This document shows, in pieces, positions 32,105 to 41,493 of a stretch of DNA of 64,000 nucleotides (within the stretch, counting starts at the first letter, position 1; every line of letters starts with the position of its first letter). The notes under the pieces were generated by a model that was given only the letters and a program-made list of their open reading frames with translations, did not search any database and was not told the DNA's origin. The stretch is taken from contig NZ_AZEF01000027.1 of NCBI RefSeq assembly GCF_001434915.1, forward strand, positions 238,577 to 302,576, written 5' to 3'. Position numbers and translations under genes: made by a program. The DNA comes from Liquorilactobacillus capillatus DSM 19910. GTDB lineage: Bacteria; Bacillota; Bacilli; Lactobacillales; Lactobacillaceae.

Positions 32105-32195
32105 TAACAAACACACCTCTTATAAAATTAATTACGCTTCAAGCGTATCACAATTAGGATAACCCGGTAAAGCAATCTTCCTCCGTAGATCGTAA

Positions 32196-32843
32196 CTACT
32201 TACGATTACTGCGTAGAACATCACGGACTTTCGTTGTTAACAGGTCAATGGCTACTTGATTTTTTCCACCTTCTGGTACAATGATATCCGCGTATCTCTT
32301 AGTTGGTTCAATAAACTGATGATACATTGGTTTAACTGTGTGCAAATATTGGGTTATGACTGATTCTAATGAACGTCCACGTTCTCTAATATCTCGTCTG
32401 ATTCGGCGAATGATTCGAATATCATCATCGGTATCTACAAAAACCTTGATATCCATCAAATCACGAAGACGTGGGTCATGCAGTACTAGAATACCTTCAA
32501 TAATAATAACCTCACGTGGTTGTTGTTCTAGGGTCTTAGGACTGCGTGTCAGTAACTTATAATCATAAATCGGAATATCAACGGTCTTCCATTCCAAAAG
32601 ATCTTGAAGTTGCTTCAACAATAAATCTGTGTCAAAAGCATCTGGATGATCATAATTAACCTTGCCTCGTTCTTCAAGCGTCATCTTAGCTTGATCATTA
32701 TAGTACGAATCTTGTTGTAGCAGCATCAATGAATACCCATGAAGCTGATTAAAGATTGCACGGCTGACAGTTGTCTTCCCGCTGCCTGATCCCCCTGTTA
32801 CACCAATAATTACTGGATGTTGTTTACCTGACTGTTCTATCAT
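32196..32843 (-). CDS. udk: uridine kinase
   Basis: 215 residues from ATG after AAGGAG. P-loop GGSGSGKTT at about residue 18, [10 protein letters not shown] (substrate Asp-Tyr), YDHPDAFD, and IIIEGILVL with the catalytic Glu region, then the lid [14 protein letters not shown]. Phosphorylates uridine and cytidine with ATP or GTP in pyrimidine salvage. Full length. Followed by greA. Confidence 0.96.
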   Translation of the reverse strand: MIEQSGKQHPVIIGVTGGSGSGKTTVSRAIFNQLHGYSLMLLQQDSYYNDQAKMTLEERGKVNYDHPDAFDTDLLLKQLQDLLEWKTVDIPIYDYKLLTRSPKTLEQQPREVIIIEGILVLHDPRLRDLMDIKVFVDTDDDIRIIRRIRRDIRERGRSLESVITQYLHTVKPMYHQFIEPTKRYADIIVPEGGKNQVAIDLLTTKVRDVLRSNRK

Positions 32844-32902
32844 CAAAAATACTCCTTGTTTTTGCCACCACTATTTACCAGGAAATTTCCTTTTTTGTTA
32901 CA

Positions 32903-34048
32903 TTACTTGGCATCGTTTTCTTTACTTAACTTATCCGTTAATTTCTGATGCTGTTCATAGGTTTTAGAATAGTAAACTTTTCCAGTCTTCATATTAGCGA
33001 TGAAATACAGATATCCCTTATCACGTTCTGCCGGATTCAAAACGGCCTTAATCGAAGTCAAACTAGGATTATTAAACGGTCCTGGTCCAACCCCTTGATG
33101 AAGGTAAAGATTATACGGCGAATCAACTTTGAGGTCTTTATAGGTAACATTCTTCTTGTGTTTACCCAATGCATAAAGAACTGAGATATCTGATTGAATC
33201 ATCATTTTCTTATCCAAACGGTTTTCAAAAACTCCTGCGATACGGTAACGGTCCTTTTCAGTTACACCTTCACGTTCGACTAAAGAGGCTAATGTCATAA
33301 CCTCTTGGACTGACATGTTCCGTTTCTTTACCTCAGTGTAATACGGTTCCATAACTGAATTTGTCTTAGCAACCATCTTGGTAACCAGTTCTTCCAAAGA
33401 AACTTTTTTGCCTGCAAAATAAGTTGCTGGATACAGATAGCCTTCAAGCTTATACCGAACATCTTTGGCACTAGCTGCTGATGTCAACAACTCTGGATAT
33501 GTGCTTTTTAACTTATCAACAAACGCTTGATTATTTAGTAATGCTAAAAAGTCTTTCTTAGAAAACCGCGTATTGGCTTCAACTGCATCACCGATCGAGT
33601 CGGCTGTCACACCCTCACGAACAAGTACTTTACCTGTGTACCTCGACTCACTACTACCACCCTTTTGTAATTTCTGGGAAATCTGTTTTAATGTCATTGA
33701 GGGTTTCAATTCATAATAGCCGGCTTTAAATTGTCCGTATTTTTTAGTTTTAACATAGTAGTCAAAAACAAAACCACTTTTTATCACTTTTTTATCTTCT
33801 AGAATACTTCCAATCTGTTTTGTCGTACTCCCAATCGGTACCTTAACCTCTATCTTTTCATCGCTTTTTGAATCTAACGGCTGTAAGCCCCTATTTACAT
33901 AGCGATAACCAATTACACCAACTGTAATCACTAATAGTACGATAACAAGTACAACGCCAACAACTATTTTACGCGCAATTGTCGTTTGTTTTGACTTATT
34001 CTTGTTGCTATTTTTATTGTTGATGTTGTTATCTTCCTGGTTATCCAA
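32903..34048 (-). CDS. mltG: endolytic murein transglycosylase MltG
   Basis: 381 residues. A polar, Asn/Lys-rich N-terminus, one membrane helix (about 27-48), a LysM-like domain, then the YceG catalytic domain with LASLVEREGVTEKDRYRIAGVFENRL (the Glu after LV is the catalytic residue) and SDISVLYALGKHKKNVTYKDL, SPYNLYLHQGVGPGPFNNPS. MltG cuts nascent peptidoglycan inside the chain and sets glycan length. Extracytoplasmic. Position upstream of udk and greA is conserved in LAB. Confidence 0.95.
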   Translation of the reverse strand: MDNQEDNNINNKNSNKNKSKQTTIARKIVVGVVLVIVLLVITVGVIGYRYVNRGLQPLDSKSDEKIEVKVPIGSTTKQIGSILEDKKVIKSGFVFDYYVKTKKYGQFKAGYYELKPSMTLKQISQKLQKGGSSESRYTGKVLVREGVTADSIGDAVEANTRFSKKDFLALLNNQAFVDKLKSTYPELLTSAASAKDVRYKLEGYLYPATYFAGKKVSLEELVTKMVAKTNSVMEPYYTEVKKRNMSVQEVMTLASLVEREGVTEKDRYRIAGVFENRLDKKMMIQSDISVLYALGKHKKNVTYKDLKVDSPYNLYLHQGVGPGPFNNPSLTSIKAVLNPAERDKGYLYFIANMKTGKVYYSKTYEQHQKLTDKLSKENDAK

Positions 34049-34147
34049 ATTATCCCTCCGTTCGTAAAAGTACCCTTTCTATTATACAAAAACTTTATTT
34101 AATTTTCATTAAGAATAATAGAAAAACAGTAAAGAAATTATATCTAT

Positions 34148-34179
34148 AAAAGCACACGGAGGCTTTTCCTAATTTTTTT
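34148..34179. terminator. weak stem-loop between pheT and mltG
   Basis: AAAAGC...GCTTTT hairpin; T-rich on the plus side, less so on the minus side where a terminator would be expected. Confidence 0.35.
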
Positions 34180-34186
34180 GACTAGC

Positions 34187-36598
34187 TTAACGAATTTCAA
34201 CGTTAAATTCTTCTTTCAGTTTGGCAACTACCTTGTTAAAATCTTTGGTTACTTCTTCGTCAAGAAGTGTCTTTTCTTTATTTTGATAAGTCAACTTATA
34301 GGCCAATGATTTATAATCAGCTGCGATATGCTTACCTTCATATACGTCAAATAACTCAACTTTGGCTAAATCTTTACCACTAGTTTTCTTAATAGCGTTG
34401 ATAATTGCATCATTTTCAACGGTTTTAGCAACAGCTAACGCTACGTCACGTGTAATGGCAGGGTATTTTGAAACTGGTGTATAAATTTCACTTTGTTTTG
34501 GCATCTCAACTATTTTTTGTAAATCCAATTCAAAAACATAGGTCCGGTCAATGTGATATTCCTTAGCAACCGTTGGATGAACCTCACCAACAAAGCCGAG
34601 ATATTTGTCTTCAACATAAATATCTGCTGTTCTTCCCGGATGCATTTCTTGATGTTCTGTTGTTTGTACAAAGCGAATCCCAGTTGTGATTCCCAATGAA
34701 TAAAGCATATGTTCAACGATCCCTTTGGTCAAGAAGAAGTCAACTGGGATCTTCGCATCATGCCAAGTTGCCGTCTCAAAAAGCCCTGTCAATGCTCCCG
34801 CGATATGCTCTACTTCTGTCGGGCGACTGATTCCTTCTTCACGATAAAAAACGCGACCTTGTTCATAAAGAGCAACATCATTAACTTTACGCGCTACATT
34901 GTAAGCAACATCATCTAACAATCCGCTGATCAAATTCATTCGTACTGTTGTTCGGTCTGAGCTCATCGGGAAACTTAACTGTGTTATTTCTGAAGGCTGC
35001 ATAAGAAAAGACTTAGCTTTAGCAGCTGTTGTTAATCCATATGAAACTGCCTGGGTAAGCCCGGCAGCTTCCATAATCTGACGTGTCTCACGAATCATTT
35101 TTTGGACATGGGTATAATGCCCTGGTACCAGTTCACCTGTTGGCAATGTTGCTGGTAAATTATCATAACCGTAAATTCGAGCGACTTCTTCAATTAGATC
35201 TGCTGCAATGCTAATATCCCAACGACGTGGTGAAATCGAGACTGTAAATAAGTCCTGATCAACCTTCACTCCAAAGCCAAGACGTCTGAAGATATCTTCA
35301 ACATCTTCTGAAGTTAACTTGGTTCCTAAGACCTTATTAATTTTTGTAAGTGTAATTTTAACCTCAACAGAGGCAATATTTTCAAGTGCTCCCTGTGCAA
35401 TACCTGCTGTAATTTCACCCTCACCTAGATCTGCAATCAGCTGTGCTGCCGCATCAAGAGCTTCTGCAACCGTCTGGCGATTGATTCCGCGCTCAAATCG
35501 CATGGAAGCTTCACTGTGTAAATTATATTTTCGTGCTGTTTTACGCACTAAGGATGGGTTAAAAACTGCTGCTTCAAGAGCTACAGTCGTTGTTTTCTCG
35601 TCAATCGCCGTATCTTGTCCACCCATTGTCCCTGCTAACGCTATTGGTCCCTTTTCATCAGCAATTACAATATCAGCCGCACTTAATTCCCGCTTTTGTT
35701 CATCGATCGTCGTTAGCTGTTCACCCGCTTTAGCAAGACGAACAGTTATTTGTTTACCACTGATTTTATCATAATCGAAAGAATGTAATGGTTGTCCATA
35801 GTCCATCAAAATATAGTTTGTCACATCAACAACGTTATTGATTGGACGAACACCGGCGTTCCATAACCGCTTCTGCAACCACATCGGACTCTCTTTAATC
35901 GTGACATTCTTTATAACTCGCATTAAGTATGTTGAAGCAAGATCTGAATCAGCGGTAACTTCAACGTAGTCAGCTGTTTTTTCAGCCGCTGTTTCCTTAA
36001 TTGCTGGAGTTGGCAGTGAGACTTTCTTATCATAAATAGCCGCTAGTTCATACGCTGTTCCACGCATGCTTAACATGTCAGCCCGGTTGGGTGTTACATC
36101 CAAATCAATAATATCTTCATCCATCCCTAGGTATGGATAAACTGGTTTTCCAGGCTCTGCCTCAGCTGGCAGCACATAAATTCCTTCAACAAATTCCTTA
36201 GGAACGACACTCTCAGAAAAACCGATCTCCTGTAAGGCACAAATCATCCCTTCAGAAACCTCACCACGCATCTTTCCCCGTTTTATTTTGACATTATCTG
36301 CAATCCGGGAGTTTGGTAATGCAACGATCACCTTTTGGTGTGCTGCAATATTAGGCGCTCCACAAACGATCTGTAATGGCTCTTCTGCTCCAACATTAAC
36401 CTGGCAAACATGTAAGTGATCTGAATTTGGGTGATTTTTAACTTCTAATGTTTCTCCAACAACGATCTTCTTCAAGCCCTTTTCTAAGCGGTAAGCATCG
36501 TCAACTTCAACCGCTGTTCGTTCAATTTTTTCAGCCAGAACCTGGGGCTCAACATCTATATTGACATAGTCACTTAACCATTTCGTTGAAATTTTCAT
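34187..36598 (-). CDS. pheT: phenylalanyl-tRNA synthetase beta subunit
   Basis: 803 residues, full length. Order of domains: N-terminal tRNA-binding EMAP-like (VGETLEVKNHPNSDHLHVCQV...), B3/B4 editing domain, B5 domain, the catalytic-like core (RMNLISGLL) and C-terminal ferredoxin-like anticodon-binding domain (YPAITRDVALAV...). With PheS it forms the (alpha-beta)2 enzyme that charges tRNA-Phe. 12 bases after pheS, same T-box transcript. Confidence 0.97.
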   Translation of the reverse strand: MKISTKWLSDYVNIDVEPQVLAEKIERTAVEVDDAYRLEKGLKKIVVGETLEVKNHPNSDHLHVCQVNVGAEEPLQIVCGAPNIAAHQKVIVALPNSRIADNVKIKRGKMRGEVSEGMICALQEIGFSESVVPKEFVEGIYVLPAEAEPGKPVYPYLGMDEDIIDLDVTPNRADMLSMRGTAYELAAIYDKKVSLPTPAIKETAAEKTADYVEVTADSDLASTYLMRVIKNVTIKESPMWLQKRLWNAGVRPINNVVDVTNYILMDYGQPLHSFDYDKISGKQITVRLAKAGEQLTTIDEQKRELSAADIVIADEKGPIALAGTMGGQDTAIDEKTTTVALEAAVFNPSLVRKTARKYNLHSEASMRFERGINRQTVAEALDAAAQLIADLGEGEITAGIAQGALENIASVEVKITLTKINKVLGTKLTSEDVEDIFRRLGFGVKVDQDLFTVSISPRRWDISIAADLIEEVARIYGYDNLPATLPTGELVPGHYTHVQKMIRETRQIMEAAGLTQAVSYGLTTAAKAKSFLMQPSEITQLSFPMSSDRTTVRMNLISGLLDDVAYNVARKVNDVALYEQGRVFYREEGISRPTEVEHIAGALTGLFETATWHDAKIPVDFFLTKGIVEHMLYSLGITTGIRFVQTTEHQEMHPGRTADIYVEDKYLGFVGEVHPTVAKEYHIDRTYVFELDLQKIVEMPKQSEIYTPVSKYPAITRDVALAVAKTVENDAIINAIKKTSGKDLAKVELFDVYEGKHIAADYKSLAYKLTYQNKEKTLLDEEVTKDFNKVVAKLKEEFNVEIR

Positions 36599-36610
36599 AT
36601 TTAATCTATC

Positions 36611-37660
36611 CTACCCTCTCTGCGAAAATTGTTTTAAGAAACGAACATCATTCAAGTAAAATTCTCGAATATCATCAACACCGTACTTCAGCATTGCAAA
36701 ACGGTCTGGTCCGAGTCCAAAGGCAAAGCCGCCGTAAACGTCAGCATCAATCCCCGATATCTTAAGAACATTGGGATGGACCATCCCAGCACCTAAAACT
36801 TCGATCCAACCTGTATCTTTACATACTGAACAGCCGTTACCATTACACTTAAAACAAGAAACATCAACTTCAACAGAAGGTTCTGTAAATGGAAAATAAC
36901 TTGGACGTAAACGAATTTCACGTTCTTCACCAAAAATAGTCCGTGCAATGAGCTGCAGTGTTCCCTTTAGATCAGCCATTGTAATATGTTTATCCAGCAC
37001 TAAGCCTTCGATTTGATGGAACTGGTGTGAATGTGTCGCATCATCTGTATCACGACGATATACTTTCCCAGGGGAGATCATTTTTAACGGCCCTTTAGAG
37101 AAATCATGTTTCTCCATTGTTCGTGCTTGTACTGGTGAGGTTTGTGTTCTCATCAGCAAGTTATTATCAGTTAAATAAAAGGTATCCTGCATATCACGTG
37201 CTGGATGATCTTTTGGTAAGTTCATCATTTCAAAATTATAATGATCTTCTTCAATCTCGGGTCCATCAACAACTTGGTAGCCCATTCCTAAAAAGAGTTT
37301 TTCAATCTGGTCAATAACCTGCATAATAATATGCGGTTGACCAGCTTTAACTGGTACACCTGGCAAAGTAACGTCAATTTTTTCTTCTTCTAGACGTTTA
37401 GCCGTCTTGAGTGCTTCAATCCGGTCTTTTCTTTCTGTAATTGCATTAGTTAGCTCATCACGAACTTTATTAGCAAAGCTACCGACATTAGGTCGTTCTT
37501 CCTTTGGTAAATCGCGCATTCCGCGTAGGACTTCTGTAATTGGTCCTTTTTTGCCTAAGAGGTTGACACGAATATCGTTGATCTTTTTCAAGTCTTCTGC
37601 ACTACTAATTTCTTCAAGTGCTTTCTGTTGTAATTCCATTAACTTATCTTTTAATCCCAA
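36611..37660 (-). CDS. pheS: phenylalanyl-tRNA synthetase alpha subunit
   Basis: 349 residues with a TTG start seven bases after AGGGGAG; the longer frame from 37720 would begin inside the terminator part of the leader. Contains the N-terminal coiled coil ([17 protein letters not shown]...), motif 2 [11 protein letters not shown], a Cys cluster [12 protein letters not shown] and motif 3 [17 protein letters not shown]. Class II catalytic subunit. Expression should be raised when uncharged tRNA-Phe binds the T-box leader. Confidence 0.97.
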   Translation of the reverse strand: MGLKDKLMELQQKALEEISSAEDLKKINDIRVNLLGKKGPITEVLRGMRDLPKEERPNVGSFANKVRDELTNAITERKDRIEALKTAKRLEEEKIDVTLPGVPVKAGQPHIIMQVIDQIEKLFLGMGYQVVDGPEIEEDHYNFEMMNLPKDHPARDMQDTFYLTDNNLLMRTQTSPVQARTMEKHDFSKGPLKMISPGKVYRRDTDDATHSHQFHQIEGLVLDKHITMADLKGTLQLIARTIFGEEREIRLRPSYFPFTEPSVEVDVSCFKCNGNGCSVCKDTGWIEVLGAGMVHPNVLKISGIDADVYGGFAFGLGPDRFAMLKYGVDDIREFYLNDVRFLKQFSQRG

Positions 37661-37716
37661 AGTATTTCTCCCCTTTATTTCAAAACAATTATTGCCCTTT
37701 AATTTTTTATAAGAAC

Positions 37717-37975
37717 ACAAAAAGACCCCATCCCTTAAAAAGGGACGAGGTCTCGCGGTACCACCCTTGTTCCAATATCCTTAATTACTTAAACATATTG
37801 ACACTTAACATGCTAACGACTATGAAACAGCCGGCACACTATTCATCTTGCGAATCCCAGTGGCAACTCAGGAAGTGAACTTCAGGAGATATTCGTAGGA
37901 CACTTGCAGCAGATATGTCCTTCTCTGGATACTTAAATATCAACCATACTTTTTTCCGTCTTCGTCTTTTACTAG
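37717..37975 (-). promoter_or_regulatory. T-box leader of pheST
   Basis: About 260-nt leader. The T-box core GGGTGGTACCGCG (minus strand, about 37752-37767) precedes a terminator stem GACCTCGTCCCTT/AAGGGATGGGGTC with a T run. The 5' stem I carries AGAGAAGG and a possible TTC specifier (Phe) in AAGTTCACTTCC. Uncharged tRNA-Phe would pair with the specifier and core and prevent termination. Confidence 0.93.
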
Positions 37976-37981
37976 TTCATT

Positions 37982-38010
37982 ATTCTAAACTTGAATCACA
38001 CATTCGTCAA
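37982..38010 (-). promoter_or_regulatory. promoter of pheST
   Basis: TTGACG (-35) and TAGAAT (-10), 17-bp spacer, just before the T-box leader. Confidence 0.8.
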
Positions 38011-38016
38011 GCGCAT

Positions 38017-38349
38017 TTAGCAATCTTTATCGTACCATCTTTTAGACCAGCTATGCAGTTTATGCATGATATCTTTTAGATCCTGCCCACTCTCTGTTAA
38101 ACAATAGCACGACCGACAACTGTCTTCTAATGATTTTTTCTGGATCAGTCCTGCCTCTTCTAACTCTTTTAAACGTTCAACCAAGACACGGTCACTGCAC
38201 TTTTGAACTTTACTTGCAATATCCTTAAAGCGCTGGGGGCCTTCTGTTAATAAAACATCAATGATAAGTCCGTTCCACTTCCGACCTAAAATACTGAATG
38301 TCTTTTCAAAAAAAGGGCACTGCTCATAGCTACTGATCACTTTAACCAT
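38017..38349 (-). CDS. HxlR-family transcriptional regulator
   Basis: 110 residues from ATG after GGAGGTGATTTG. HxlR winged helix: CPFFEKTFSILGRKWNGLIIDVL, the RFKDIASKVQKCSDRVLVERLKELEEAGLI recognition region, then CRSCYCLTESGQDL. Cysteines at the N-terminus (EQCPF) and in the wing (SCRSCYC) could sense thiol or electrophile stress, as in several HxlR proteins. Target unknown. Lies before the pheST promoter with no clear partner gene. Confidence 0.88.
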   Translation of the reverse strand: MVKVISSYEQCPFFEKTFSILGRKWNGLIIDVLLTEGPQRFKDIASKVQKCSDRVLVERLKELEEAGLIQKKSLEDSCRSCYCLTESGQDLKDIMHKLHSWSKRWYDKDC

Positions 38350-38395
38350 CAAATCACCTCCACTGTAAAGCATTGTCTTAAATTAATTACAATGC

Positions 38396-38431
38396 AAAAA
38401 AAGATCCACAACACGTAATATGCAGATCTTC
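38396..38431 (-). terminator. terminator after HD-domain gene
   Basis: AAGATC...GATCTT minus-strand hairpin with seven T. Confidence 0.6.
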
Positions 38432-38443
38432 CTTTAGGTACTA

Positions 38444-38944
38444 CTACTTGATAAGACCAAAACCGTGCTTAACTCGAGTCTCATAACGTTCAAGTAATGG
38501 AACACCAACTTCAGATGTAGCTTCATATTTATCGACAAAAGTTACAATGTATCCTTCTAAGTAACGTGGTGGCATTAAAGTTGCTCCCCACATATGCTTG
38601 ATAATAATATCTTTTTCCAATTTTGATAAGGTTGTTATCTTTTCTGCATTCCGAACTGCGATTCGAGGATGAATCCATGCATGTGTTCCAGAATTGAACT
38701 TGGTCGTTCGCCAGTCATAGTAAAACAAATCATGCAGTAACCCAGCCCGTGCAGTAGCTCTCGCATTTAAATGCATCTTCTTAGCGATACGGTAGCTATC
38801 ATATGACACTGAAATCGAATGTTCCAATCGATTAGAGAAATAATGCTGTTTAAATTCTGCTAACTTTTGAACTTCCGGTTTCTCAAGCAAATCCCCAACG
38901 TAATCCATATATTCAGAGTCATCACGCCATTCATTTGTTTTCAT
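38444..38944 (-). CDS. HD-domain hydrolase
   Basis: 166 residues. HD metal-binding pattern: LEHSISVSYDSYRIAK (His), RAGLLHDLFYYD (His-Asp), then IIIKHMWG and IVTFVDKYEA (final Asp). Such stand-alone HD proteins are phosphohydrolases of unknown substrate. The sequence is well conserved in LAB. The ATG follows AAAAAGGGGAATTGC. Monocistronic. Confidence 0.85.
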   Translation of the reverse strand: MKTNEWRDDSEYMDYVGDLLEKPEVQKLAEFKQHYFSNRLEHSISVSYDSYRIAKKMHLNARATARAGLLHDLFYYDWRTTKFNSGTHAWIHPRIAVRNAEKITTLSKLEKDIIIKHMWGATLMPPRYLEGYIVTFVDKYEATSEVGVPLLERYETRVKHGFGLIK

Positions 38945-39045
38945 GCAATTCCCCTTTTTAATATTATATATATATAATAACTGATTTTAATTAATTTGCA
39001 ATCTAAAAGGACTAAGATCCCCTATATTTAGATAAACTTAAATAA

Positions 39046-39810
39046 TTACGCTTTTAACTGAAACATCAAGATTCCAGCTGCCACTGCAACATTCAATGAT
39101 TCAGCGTGTCCAATTATTGGAATATACAAATTAGCCGTTGTCCTCTTTAGAATCTGCTGGCTCATTCCGTTGCCCTCATTCCCCATAATAAGAGCGAAAT
39201 TCTGGTGTTTTCCCAGCTTATTGTATGGTCTAGCCGCCGGATTTAATTCTGTCCCATAAACAGGTACCTGCTGAGCAGAAAACTTTTGAACCCATTCATC
39301 TAGTGGGCCTGCTAATAAACTAATATGAAATTGGCTTCCTTGCATCGCCCTGACAACTTTTGGCTGATAGATGTCAGCTGTGCCATCGCCAAAAATCACT
39401 CCCGTAAATCCGGCTGCATCAGCAGTCCTAACCATCGTCCCAATGTTACCTGGATCTTGAACTGCATCCAACATGAGCCATGCCCCTTGAAGTGGTGGTT
39501 GTGCTGCTGGCTCAAGAGCGACAACTGCAAAAACACCTTGTGGACTAGGAGTTTCACTTAATACTTTAGCGACTTCATCCGAAATTGAGATAATTTCATG
39601 CTGGTCCTTATTTAGGCTTGTTAGCTCATCAAGATATTTAAAGTCACTTGTTACCAACAATTCTTTAATGATAATACTCTTTGCTAATGCTTCCTTGACT
39701 AAGTGCCAACCGTCTAAAAGGTAAGCTTTTTGCTTTTGCCTTCCTTTTTTTGTAGCTAGCTTTTTCCATTCTTTAACTTGTTTGTTTTGCGGTGATTGAA
39801 TTACCTTCAT
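39046..39810 (-). CDS. SpoU-family (TrmH) RNA 2'-O-methyltransferase
   Basis: 254 residues from ATG after GAGAGGAAAAATA. N-terminal substrate-binding domain with KEWKKLATKKGRQKQKAYLLDGWHLVKEAL, then the knotted SPOUT domain: QDPGNIGTMVRTADAAG (motif 1), LIMGNEGNGMS (motif 2) and PIIGHAESLNVAVAAGILMF (motif 3). It methylates ribose in rRNA or tRNA; the exact site is unknown. Divergent from acyP, as often in Bacilli. Confidence 0.92.
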   Translation of the reverse strand: MKVIQSPQNKQVKEWKKLATKKGRQKQKAYLLDGWHLVKEALAKSIIIKELLVTSDFKYLDELTSLNKDQHEIISISDEVAKVLSETPSPQGVFAVVALEPAAQPPLQGAWLMLDAVQDPGNIGTMVRTADAAGFTGVIFGDGTADIYQPKVVRAMQGSQFHISLLAGPLDEWVQKFSAQQVPVYGTELNPAARPYNKLGKHQNFALIMGNEGNGMSQQILKRTTANLYIPIIGHAESLNVAVAAGILMFQLKA

Positions 39811-39926
39811 TATTTTTCCTCTCACATCTTCAGCTTAAAGTGTAAGTATAGCATCTTAGACTGTTCTTCGTTTATACTGAATATATAATAAGTTAGTTTA
39901 AAGTACAAGTCAGAAAGGAGATTACT

Positions 39927-40199
39927 ATGCAGGCAGTCAAAATGCGTGTTTACGGACGTGTCCAAGGTGTTGGCTTCAGATACTGTACTAAAATAGTTGC
40001 GGATCAACTCAAGATTAGCGGTATTGTTAGCAATCAAGATGATGGATCAGTTTATATTGAAGCTCAAGGTGAATCTACCATTCTAGAAAAATTTATTAAT
40101 AATATCAAAGCTTCACCTACCCCCAGCGGCAAAGTTGAAAAACTTATCGTTACTAAAATTCCACCGCGTGATTATTCTTCATTTCAGGTCACTTATTAA
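39927..40199 (+). CDS. acyP: acylphosphatase
   Basis: 90 residues. Active-site loop RVYGRVQGVGFRYCTK with the catalytic Arg, and the catalytic Asn in GIVSNQDDGSVYIEAQG. Hydrolyses acyl phosphates such as acetyl phosphate. ATG after AGAAAGGAGAT. Divergent from the SpoU methyltransferase and followed by yidC, the common Lactobacillus order. Confidence 0.95.
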   Translation: MQAVKMRVYGRVQGVGFRYCTKIVADQLKISGIVSNQDDGSVYIEAQGESTILEKFINNIKASPTPSGKVEKLIVTKIPPRDYSSFQVTY

Positions 40200-40332
40200 A
40201 AACATTTTTTAATACTTTTAATACTTTTTCTTAAGAAATTACATCTATACTGATCAATTCGCACAGTTGATTGAAAAAGAAAGGGTAATACAGTATAGTT
40301 ATACACGTAGTTTATTTGAAAGGGTATGAACA

Positions 40333-41265
40333 ATGAAAAAACTAAAACATTTAAGCTTGATCCCAGCTGTTTTGACTATTACATTATTTCTTAGCGGCTG
40401 TGTCCAGCGAACAAAGAGTGGTAAACCTTACGGCTTGATTTACGATCACTTAGCTATTCCTGGACAGCATGTACTAATATGGCTGTCAAACCATCTAGGT
40501 GGAAGCTATGGTTGGGCAATTATCGTCATCACATTTATTGTCAGAATGGCCTTATTGCCGGTCATGCTTAAGCAATCCAAGAACGCAACTATTCAGCAAG
40601 AAAAGATGGCCTCTGTTAAACCACAACTCGCCTCTGTCCAAAAACGGCAAAAGGAAGCTCGAACTCAAGAAGAAAAGGCAACTGCCAGTCAAGAGTTGAT
40701 GCAAGTTTACCGTGATAACGGTATTTCGATGACTGGTGGGATTGGATGTCTTCCTATTCTAATTCAGATGCCGATCTTTGCAGCTTTATATGCAGCTATC
40801 CAATATTCGCCTGAACTTTCACGTTCTTACTTTATGGGAATTAATTTAGGTAAAACTAGTTTTGTATTCACTGTCCTTTCCTTCATCGTTTATGCACTCC
40901 AAGGTTATCTTTCAACCATTGGGATACCGAAAGAACAGAAAAAACAAATGCAGTCTATGATGTTGATCAGTCCCATTATGATTACTTTCATGACAATTAT
41001 TTCTCCAGCAGGTCTAGGACTTTACTTCTTCATTGGTGGTATTTTTGCATGTATCCAAACTGTCCTGATCAATATGATGCGTCCAAAGATTCGTGCCGAG
41101 ATTCAAGAACAAATGAAAAAGAATGGTTCCAAGAAACCGTCTGTTGTAACTAACACGGTTACTACCAAACCTAAAACCATTACAACTAAGACTCCCCCTG
41201 CTCCAAGTAACCTTCACACTACAAATCGTAAACGTAATGCAGGCAAGCAAAAGAAACACCGTTGA
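40333..41265 (+). CDS. yidC: membrane protein insertase YidC (lipoprotein form)
   Basis: 310 residues. Type II signal peptide ending LFLSGC (Cys23), then five membrane helices with GWAIIVITFIVRMALLPVMLKQSKN (contains the groove Arg), GCLPILIQMPIFAALYAAI and the final GLGLYFFIGGIFACIQTVLI. A basic C-terminal tail (NRKRNAGKQKKHR) binds ribosomes, which marks the YidC2/SpoIIIJ-like type. Inserts membrane proteins with or without Sec. Two terminators follow. Confidence 0.96.
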   Translation: MKKLKHLSLIPAVLTITLFLSGCVQRTKSGKPYGLIYDHLAIPGQHVLIWLSNHLGGSYGWAIIVITFIVRMALLPVMLKQSKNATIQQEKMASVKPQLASVQKRQKEARTQEEKATASQELMQVYRDNGISMTGGIGCLPILIQMPIFAALYAAIQYSPELSRSYFMGINLGKTSFVFTVLSFIVYALQGYLSTIGIPKEQKKQMQSMMLISPIMITFMTIISPAGLGLYFFIGGIFACIQTVLINMMRPKIRAEIQEQMKKNGSKKPSVVTNTVTTKPKTITTKTPPAPSNLHTTNRKRNAGKQKKHR

Positions 41266-41310
41266 TCATAATAGTCTTTAAAAAACTTAATTTATATTAC
41301 TAACTACTTA

Positions 41311-41351
41311 GCCAGCTAGAATTAACAAACTTAACTCTAACTGGTTTTTTT
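41311..41351 (+). terminator. terminator of yidC
   Basis: CCAGCTAGAATTA...TAACTCTAACTGG with a seven-T tail. Confidence 0.8.
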
Positions 41352-41406
41352 CTGTTTTCTAAATGCTGCTTTCCTCGTCTTCGTAAGTGTGAAGATACCA
41401 TAAATT

Positions 41407-41448
41407 AAAAAGGCTTAGATCAAGTGTTACTTTGATCTAAGCTTTTTT
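41407..41448. terminator. bidirectional terminator between yidC and arlS
   Basis: AAAAAGGCTTAGATCAA...TTTGATCTAAGCTTTTTT; serves the arlRS operon on the minus strand. Confidence 0.85.
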
Positions 41449-41493
41449 AAAATACTAGCTGACTGTTATAATGACCTTTGATTTACCAAACGA